Shown here piece after piece: positions 59,199-64,000 of a stretch of DNA of 64,000 nt. The stretch covers positions 62,001-126,000 of the forward strand of contig NZ_FOXD01000004.1 in the NCBI RefSeq assembly GCF_900115625.1. Direction: 5' to 3'. How positions within the stretch are numbered: position 1 is the stretch's first letter; every line of letters starts with the position of its first letter. This DNA comes from Salibacterium halotolerans (GTDB lineage: Bacteria; Bacillota; Bacilli; Bacillales; Marinococcaceae). The translations under genes were made by a program, and so were the position numbers. The notes under the pieces were generated by a model, which saw only the letters and a program-made list of their open reading frames with translations, was not told the DNA's origin and did no database searches.

Positions 59199-59225
59199 AC
59201 CTGTTCCGGCCGGGCCGGAACAGGT
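59199..59225 (-). terminator. Intrinsic terminator of the aldo/keto reductase gene
   Basis: ACCTGTTCCGGC pairs perfectly with GCCGGAACAGGT (12 bp) around three bases. On the minus strand the stem is followed by TTTTATTTCC. Confidence 0.88.
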
Positions 59226-59268
59226 CGGAGGGACGCACCGTGGAATGGTGGTGCGTGTGCTTTCGTTG

Positions 59269-60240
59269 TTACGTTTTTATGGCTTCGATTTCTTTTAGAA
59301 TCTCTTCTATTTCATCGAGAACGTCTCCGCCGAGTTCCACTTCGGTCGCTTTCAGGTTCTCTTCAAGCTGGGAAGGGCGGCTGGCGCCGACAATGGCGGA
59401 GCTGACGCCCGGCTGCCGCAGGATCCAGGCAAGCGCGAGCTGGGACAATTTGATGTTGAGCTCGTCATGGGCGATTTTTTCAAGCCGCTCGACCTGCTCG
59501 AGAATTGGTTCGGCGAGAAAGCCGCTTACAAACTTCCCGATGTCTTCATGGGCGGCACGGCTGCCTTCGGGGTACTTTTCTTTCGGCTTGTATTTACCGG
59601 TAAGAACACCTTGGGCGAGCGGGGAGAAAACGACCTGGCCGATGCCTTCCCGCTGGCTGACCGGGAGCACTTCTTTTTCAATATACCGCTTGATCATGTT
59701 GTAGATAGGCTGGTTTGAAACCGGCGCATGGAGTTTGCGGTCTTTGGCTGTATGCACGGCATCGGTGATCTGGGCCGCGGACCATTCGCTGAATCCGTAG
59801 TACAGAACTTTGCCCTGCCGAACGAGATCATCGAGCGCCATCAACGTTTCTTCGACGGGTGTTTCGGTGTCAAAACGGTGGCACTGGTACAGATCGATAT
59901 AGTCCACACCGAGCCGTTTCAGGCTGGCATCGCACTGCTCCATGATATGTTTGCGGGACAAGCCTTTGTCATTCGGACCGTCTCCCATTGGAAAATACAC
60001 CTTCGTCGCCAGCACATAGCTGTCGCGCTCGAATTCGCGGAGGGTGTGTCCCACGACTTTCTCCGCTTCCCCGCGGTTGTACACGTTAGCGGTATCAAAA
60101 AAATTAATCCCGCGCTCATAGGCGGTACGGATAATATCAGCCGCGTTGTTGTCCTCCACGGTGGAGCCGTACGTCAACCAGCTGCCGAGTCCAATTTCAC
60201 TCACCTTGAGTCCACTGTTTCCAAGTCTCCGATACTGCAT
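59269..60240 (-). CDS. Aldo/keto reductase, 323 aa
   Basis: A TIM-barrel NADPH oxidoreductase. The opening MQYRRLGNSGLKVSEIGLGS is typical. The catalytic Asp/Tyr lie in NFFDTANVYNRGEAEKVVG, Lys in LATKVYFPMG and His in YIDLYQCHRFDTETPVEE. The cofactor site has YYGFSEWSAAQI and VSSAIVGASRPSQLEENLKA. It resembles the potassium-channel beta-subunit/YccK branch. I chose ATG 60240 after AAAGGAGG; the longer frame to 60336 has no site. The substrate is unknown. Confidence 0.92.
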   Translation of the reverse strand: MQYRRLGNSGLKVSEIGLGSWLTYGSTVEDNNAADIIRTAYERGINFFDTANVYNRGEAEKVVGHTLREFERDSYVLATKVYFPMGDGPNDKGLSRKHIMEQCDASLKRLGVDYIDLYQCHRFDTETPVEETLMALDDLVRQGKVLYYGFSEWSAAQITDAVHTAKDRKLHAPVSNQPIYNMIKRYIEKEVLPVSQREGIGQVVFSPLAQGVLTGKYKPKEKYPEGSRAAHEDIGKFVSGFLAEPILEQVERLEKIAHDELNIKLSQLALAWILRQPGVSSAIVGASRPSQLEENLKATEVELGGDVLDEIEEILKEIEAIKT

Positions 60241-60354
60241 GACAAATACCTCCTTTTGTTCATCATACCTGAAAAGAAGGATTGGAACAATTTTGATATT
60301 TTTATTATAATGAGAAAGCAACTGGGTTTGGTGCATGGAGATCGGCAGGATTTA

Positions 60355-60447
60355 CGGGCGATTTTCCGGTAGATGCGGGCGGAATCGTGTCGAAAGCGGG
60401 CGAAACCATGTCGATTGCAAGCGAAAATGTACATTTGCCAGCGAAAC
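60355..60447 (+). repeat. 21-bp repeat array, copy B, upstream of the NERD gene
   Basis: About four to five units of the pattern AAAGCGGGCGAAATNNTGTCG: ATGCGGGCGGAATCGTGTCG, AAAGCGGGCGAAACCATGTCG, ATTGCAAGCGAAAATGTACAT and TTGCCAGCGAAACG. The period is 20-21 bases. It ends right at the ribosome-binding site of the NERD gene. Confidence 0.75.
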
Positions 60448-60465
60448 GAAAGGAACGTGATACAT

Positions 60466-61401
60466 TTGATTGAAAAACCCCGGACCACCCCTCTCTATCT
60501 CCAAAAACTTCAGGCGCTCGACCGGCGTCTTTCAGCGCTTCATCCGAGACGTCCCGAAATAGAAAATGAACTTGCCAGGTGGAGGGCCGGCTTCAAAGGA
60601 GAACAGTCGATAGACTACCATCTCGGATTTCTGAACGATAACTGGTGTATTCTCCATAACCTCCGCCTGCACGACGGCACGCGTCCTTTTCAGATTGATA
60701 CACTCCTCATCTCGACTTCACTTATCATCCTCGTTGAAGTCAAAAATATCACCGGTATTCTTACATTGGACGCTGAATTCCATCAGCTGATCCGGTTCGA
60801 TAATGAGAAAGAAGAAGCATTTCAGCATCCGGTACATCAATCAAACAGACATAAAATGCAGATGGGCTGGTGGCTCGACTGGAATCATATACCTTCCCTA
60901 CCTATAGAGACCATTGTTGTCATGGCTCATCCACGGTCCGTGCTGAAACGCTCAAACGGCACCCCCGGTATGTATCCCCAAGTGATCCCCCCTTACCTGC
61001 TGCCTGATAAAATTCATGAGCTGCACCGTCACTATCCAGATCCCGTCTTATCCGGTAATGATGTCCGCAAACTTACCCGTCGTCTCCTAGCCTCACATTC
61101 TGAATCTGCGCAGAATCCGCTGCACCGCCATCATATTGCTTCTTCGGATCTGGTGAAAGGCGTGTTCTGCCCGGCCTGCGGCAAAACAGTCATGCAGCGC
61201 ATCCACGGAAGCTGGCTGTGTCCAAACTGCGGTCATACCTCGAAAAACGCGCATCACCAGGCCCTCCAGGACTACGCTTATCTCATCCAATCTGATATCT
61301 CCAATAAAGAAGCAGCTTCTTTTCTTCATATTTCATCCCCTCATACCGTGAAACGGCTGCTTGGGTCCCTGTCTTATCCTGTATCTGGATCCGGCCGGTA
61401 A
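60466..61401 (+). CDS. NERD domain protein with C-terminal zinc ribbon, 311 aa
   Basis: The nuclease-related domain (NERD) spans residues about 40-155, with GFKGEQSIDYHLGFL, QIDTLLISTSLIILVEVKNI (the Asp and Glu-x-Lys of the nuclease-like core) and a following strand. A four-Cys zinc ribbon lies near residues 245-270 (CPACGKTVM and CPNCGHTS), and the end (NKEAASFLHISSPHTVKRLL) is a helix-turn-helix-like segment. I placed the start at TTG 60466, eleven bases after AAAGGA; GTG 60457 is possible. The open frame reaches back to 60373 through the repeats, which are not coding. It is flanked on both sides by 21-bp repeats. Role unknown; DNA processing is inferred. Confidence 0.82.
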   Translation: MIEKPRTTPLYLQKLQALDRRLSALHPRRPEIENELARWRAGFKGEQSIDYHLGFLNDNWCILHNLRLHDGTRPFQIDTLLISTSLIILVEVKNITGILTLDAEFHQLIRFDNEKEEAFQHPVHQSNRHKMQMGWWLDWNHIPSLPIETIVVMAHPRSVLKRSNGTPGMYPQVIPPYLLPDKIHELHRHYPDPVLSGNDVRKLTRRLLASHSESAQNPLHRHHIASSDLVKGVFCPACGKTVMQRIHGSWLCPNCGHTSKNAHHQALQDYAYLIQSDISNKEAASFLHISSPHTVKRLLGSLSYPVSGSGR

Positions 61402-61455
61402 AATACAAGATTTTGATGGATTAAAAATCAGTGAAGAGGGCAGGTTGTTTGTTTA

Positions 61456-61562
61456 ATCGAGCGAATGTTTGTTGATTGCGGGCGAAATGTTGTCGAAAGC
61501 GGGCGAAATGACTCCCGTTTCGAGCGAAAACCACATCATTTCGAGCGAACCCCCATCGAGCC
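61456..61562 (+). repeat. 21-bp repeat array, copy C, downstream of the NERD gene
   Basis: Five units in the same orientation as copy B: ATCGAGCGAATGTTTGTTG, ATTGCGGGCGAAATGTTGTCG, AAAGCGGGCGAAATGACTCCCG, TTTCGAGCGAAAACCACATCA and TTTCGAGCGAACCCCCATCG. The array lies between the NERD gene and rlmCD. Confidence 0.75.
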
Positions 61563-61628
61563 AGCCCTCCTCCACATGTGTTAAAATAGCGGACAGCACA
61601 GATTCATCGAGAGAAAGGACCAACTATT

Positions 61629-63023
61629 ATGGCAAAGAAGCAGAACACGGACGCGCCGGTACAGAAAAATGACGTCATCACCGCAGTGATCGAGGATCTC
61701 ACCCATGAAGGGGATGGTGTCGCGAAGGTGGACGGGTACGCGCTCTTCGTCCCGTACGGTCTCCCCGGCGAAACCGCGCAGATCAAAGTCCTCAAAACGA
61801 AAAAAGGCTACGGGTTTGGCCGGATCACAGAGCGGATTGAAGAAAGCAGCGAACGCACCGAAGCGCCGTGCCCGATCTATTACCAATGCGGGGGCTGTCA
61901 GCTGCAGCATATGACCTACGACGCCCAGCTCCGGTTCAAGCACAAACAGGTGCAGGATGCCATTACCCGTATCGGCGGGATCGACAACGTCCCCGTTCAT
62001 CCAACGATCGGCATGGAAAATCCGTGGCGTTACCGCAACAAAGCCCAGGTCCCGGTCGGCACACGCAGCGACGGCCACCTGAAAGCCGGCTTTTTTCAAA
62101 AACGATCGCACCGCATCATGGACATGGAAAGCTGTATCATCCAGAAGGAAGAGAATGATGAAGCGGTGCAGACCGTCAAACGCATCGCTGATCAGTACAA
62201 CATCAAAGCCTATGATGAGGAAAACGCCCGCGGCACGCTCCGCCACGTCGTTACACGCCAGGCACACACCACCGGCCAGCTTATGATCGTACTGGTAACA
62301 AACGGCCCCGATCTGCCGCACAAAAAGGACATCGTCCGCGATATCACCGAGGCGATGCCAAACGTCACCTCCATCATGCAGAACATCAACACGAAAAGGA
62401 CCAATGCCATTTACGGAGAAAAAACAACCCTCATCTGGGGGGAGGAACACATTTACGACACGATCGGGGGCATCTCTTTCGCCATATCCGCGCGTTCCTT
62501 TTACCAGGTGAATCCGGAGCAGACGAAAGCGCTCTACGACAAAGCACTGGAATACGCCGATCTGCGCGGAAACGAAACCGTCATCGACGCCTACTGCGGC
62601 ATCGGCACGATTTCTCTCTTTCTCGCACGAAAAGCCCGTCACGTTTACGGCGTCGAATCCATTCCGGAAGCCATCACCGACGCCAAACGAAACGCCGAGC
62701 TGAACAAGCTCGATGACGTCACCACCTTTGCCGTCGGAGAAGCCGAAGAACTCGTCCCATGGTGGCATAAAGCAAACGGCCTCCAGCCCGATGTCTTCGT
62801 CGTCGACCCGCCCCGCAAAGGCTGCGACGAAAAACTGCTTCAAACCATGATCGACATGAAACCGGAAAAAATCGTATACGTCTCCTGCAACCCGGCCACC
62901 CTCGCCCGCGACCTTAAGATTCTCGAAGACGGCGGGTACGCAGCCCAGGAAGTGCAGCCCGTCGACATGTTTCCGCAGACGAATCATATCGAATCGGTGA
63001 CATGGTTGGAAAAAAAGAAATGA
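61629..63023 (+). CDS. rlmCD: 23S rRNA (uracil-5-)-methyltransferase, RlmCD type, 464 aa
   Basis: A RumA-family SAM enzyme; the B. subtilis homologue (YefA) methylates U747 and U1939 of 23S rRNA. The N-terminal TRAM domain (about residues 10-72) is followed by an iron-sulfur type cysteine set ([15 protein letters not shown] plus MESCIIQ). SAM-binding motifs are [18 protein letters not shown] and [16 protein letters not shown], and the catalytic Cys is in [20 protein letters not shown]. It ends [12 protein letters not shown]. It is a single gene behind the repeat array. A second RumA homologue elsewhere cannot be excluded. Confidence 0.92.
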   Translation: MAKKQNTDAPVQKNDVITAVIEDLTHEGDGVAKVDGYALFVPYGLPGETAQIKVLKTKKGYGFGRITERIEESSERTEAPCPIYYQCGGCQLQHMTYDAQLRFKHKQVQDAITRIGGIDNVPVHPTIGMENPWRYRNKAQVPVGTRSDGHLKAGFFQKRSHRIMDMESCIIQKEENDEAVQTVKRIADQYNIKAYDEENARGTLRHVVTRQAHTTGQLMIVLVTNGPDLPHKKDIVRDITEAMPNVTSIMQNINTKRTNAIYGEKTTLIWGEEHIYDTIGGISFAISARSFYQVNPEQTKALYDKALEYADLRGNETVIDAYCGIGTISLFLARKARHVYGVESIPEAITDAKRNAELNKLDDVTTFAVGEAEELVPWWHKANGLQPDVFVVDPPRKGCDEKLLQTMIDMKPEKIVYVSCNPATLARDLKILEDGGYAAQEVQPVDMFPQTNHIESVTWLEKKK

Positions 63024-63077
63024 ATCCCGATTTCCTTTTTATTTTCAGAAATGGGCGGCAGGGACCACTTAACATTG

Positions 63078-63086
63078 TGGTATAAT
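63078..63086 (+). promoter_or_regulatory. Extended -10 promoter of the toxin-antitoxin-like pair
   Basis: A consensus TATAAT at 63081-63086 is preceded by TGG, giving an extended -10. No good -35 box is seen. It lies 37 bases before the antitoxin start. Confidence 0.6.
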
Positions 63087-63122
63087 ATTGAATAAAAAGT
63101 AATCTCAAGGGTGGTGAGTAAG

Positions 63123-63401
63123 ATGAGTGTAAACCGTGAAAAAATAAAGCAGTTGATCGACCTTATACCGGATCAAGACGCAGCGGAAGTTCTTGATTTT
63201 ATTGAATATATAAATTGGAAACGGGAACGTGAGAAGCCTGACCCATTAAATGCTGACTTTCTCTCCAAGGATGAGAATCTAATTGAACAAATCAATCTAA
63301 GCCAGTTGGATCGACAGGCTGGGCGTGTTTATGAAAAGGAAGAAGGTCTTGATTATCTTCGAAAAAAGGTAAAGGATTTTGAACGTGGACAAAACTTATA
63401 A
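63123..63401 (+). CDS. Antitoxin-like protein, 92 aa
   Basis: A small charged protein beginning MSVNREKIKQLIDLIPDQDA. The helix AAEVLDFIEYINWKRERE resembles the DUF2281/YefM-like antitoxins often paired with RelE toxins, and the C-terminal half is acidic and probably disordered until bound. I chose ATG 63123, seven bases after AAGGGTGGTG. It overlaps the next gene by 17 bases. It is probably the antitoxin of the pair by size, order and overlap; no database hit is available. Confidence 0.7.
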   Translation: MSVNREKIKQLIDLIPDQDAAEVLDFIEYINWKREREKPDPLNADFLSKDENLIEQINLSQLDRQAGRVYEKEEGLDYLRKKVKDFERGQNL

Positions 63402-63705
63402 AGTGTACTGGTCACAGAATGCTTTAAATGAGTTGGCCGGTATTATGGCTTATCCTCCTGAGGTGAAGGAGAGAATTTATTTGGATTCCCACAAACAATT
63501 CTCCAAAATGCCTAAGCTCTCCGCCAAACAAATAACATCCGGAAAACTGAAAAATTATTGGGTTAAGCTTGGGCTGTATCAGGTGATTTTTGTTTTTGAA
63601 GTGAATGAAAAGAAATCAATTGTCTGGATTGATGGTGTCAAACATAAACGGGAAAATCTATATTGGAAACAAGGAAAAAATAGTGAAAACCTTAATGAAA
63701 CTTGA
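63385..63705 (+). CDS. RelE/ParE superfamily toxin-like protein, 106 aa
   Basis: The chain starts MDKTYKVYWSQNALNELAGI and continues through LSAKQITSGKLKNYWVKLGL to YQVIFVFEVNEKKSIVWIDG and VKHKRENLYWKQ. This strand-helix-helix-strand-strand-strand order with a Lys/Tyr/His-rich end is the RelE/ParE fold. RelE-type proteins cleave mRNA on the ribosome and ParE types poison gyrase; which applies is not clear. I chose GTG 63385 with AAAGG about nine bases upstream; TTG 63379 is the alternative. It overlaps the antitoxin gene. Confidence 0.75.
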   Translation: MDKTYKVYWSQNALNELAGIMAYPPEVKERIYLDSHKQFSKMPKLSAKQITSGKLKNYWVKLGLYQVIFVFEVNEKKSIVWIDGVKHKRENLYWKQGKNSENLNET

Positions 63706-63825
63706 TATATTTCAAGTATATGTTAGAAATGCTTTAAACCATGAAGTACTTGAATTGTAATTATAAAATGATAATTCAATTGTAAAAAGAAATTGATATA
63801 AGTATTACAACTGTAGAAATAAAAC

Positions 63826-63846
63826 GCAGAACCCTGGAGATTCTGC
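63826..63846. other. Short hairpin before the last gene
   Basis: GCAGAA pairs with TTCTGC around a nine-base loop. There is no strong T run on the plus strand; on the minus strand GTTTTA follows. It may be a weak terminator after the toxin gene. Confidence 0.35.
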
Positions 63847-63889
63847 ATCCATATACGGGTAGTGCCTAGTTCATAGATGGAGGGATCCT

Positions 63890-64000
63890 ATGCTGATACA
63901 GTGCACGAAAGCGTTGCGTGAAGAAATGGAGATAAAGGATAAAGATTTGACGGCGGCGGACAAACCCCGGGAACGTTCCGACCTTCTTACGGGGTGGCAT
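63890..64000 (+). CDS. DUF6933-like protein, N-terminal part (3' end outside window)
   Basis: The ATG at 63890 is preceded by GATGGAGGG and encodes MLIQCTKALREEMEIKDKDL, then TAADKPRERSDLLTGWH to the window edge. The opening MLIxCTKxL and the late Trp-His pair resemble the small DUF6933 family from memory. Only 37 residues are visible. Function unknown. Confidence 0.55.
   Translation, partial: MLIQCTKALREEMEIKDKDLTAADKPRERSDLLTGWH

Noticed and set aside
60373-60465. Longer N-terminus of the NERD protein (Arg/Cys-rich)
   Set aside because: It is a translation of the 21-bp repeats; no ribosome-binding site precedes 60373, and NERD-like sequence starts after 60466.
61581-62987. 468-aa minus-strand ORF opposite rlmCD
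   Set aside because: Antisense shadow of the RlmCD gene, which carries all SAM and catalytic motifs.

Overview
The window is about 64 kb from a low-to-mid GC Firmicute. It is most likely a salt- or alkali-tolerant Bacillaceae: proteins are acidic, base composition is close to 50% GC, and the gene order follows the Bacillus subtilis block moxR/DUF58/transglutaminase - guaA - pbuG - yebG - purEKBCSQLFMNHD - yerA - yerB - yerC - pcrB - pcrA - ligA - yerH - gatCAB - dagK - rlmCD. The genus is inferred from synteny and protein resemblance, not from a marker gene. No rRNA, tRNA, CRISPR array or intact insertion sequence was seen.

Region 1 (1-12.9 kb) is accessory. It holds the end of a TctA-type permease, an MFS carrier, an RpiR regulator, a decayed choline-dehydrogenase gene, a divergent LysR/EamA pair, two chemotaxis-type signalling proteins, a decayed EAL-GGDEF gene (in-frame TGA plus two deletions), and a three-gene cluster built around a thiamine-pyrophosphate enzyme.

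Region 2 (13-40.2 kb) is the purine region. A moxR/DUF58/transglutaminase operon leads into guaA, then pbuG, a few lone genes, yebG and the twelve-gene pur operon, which makes IMP from PRPP. Three purine-type riboswitches lie within 10 kb. Those before pbuG and purE are canonical guanine aptamers. The one before guaA keeps the ligand-binding junctions but lacks the L2-L3 kissing loops, and its P1 strand overlaps the terminator; this is the most unusual signal in the window. The purE promoter also carries a clear inverted PurR operator.

Region 3 (40.4-56.3 kb) is housekeeping: an adenine-deaminase-like enzyme, YerB, YerC, PcrB, PcrA, LigA, the CamS lipoprotein, the GatCAB amidotransferase, a PPP-type phosphatase and diacylglycerol kinase.

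Region 4 (56.3-64 kb) holds an acidic secreted-type protein with an untracked 28-residue membrane peptide just upstream, a DUF779/aldehyde dehydrogenase pair, an aldo-keto reductase, a NERD-domain protein flanked by 21-bp repeats, the rRNA methyltransferase RlmCD, a toxin-antitoxin-like pair and the start of a DUF6933-like gene.

Three intergenic repeat families stand out: (a) two long elements bounded by inverted TGGGACAAAA ends (23.2-24.2 and 54.0-54.4 kb); (b) arrays with an exact 53-bp period and two potential hairpins per unit (23.6-24.0 kb, weaker at 20.9 kb); (c) 21-bp GCGGGCGAAA arrays (40.3, 60.4 and 61.5 kb).
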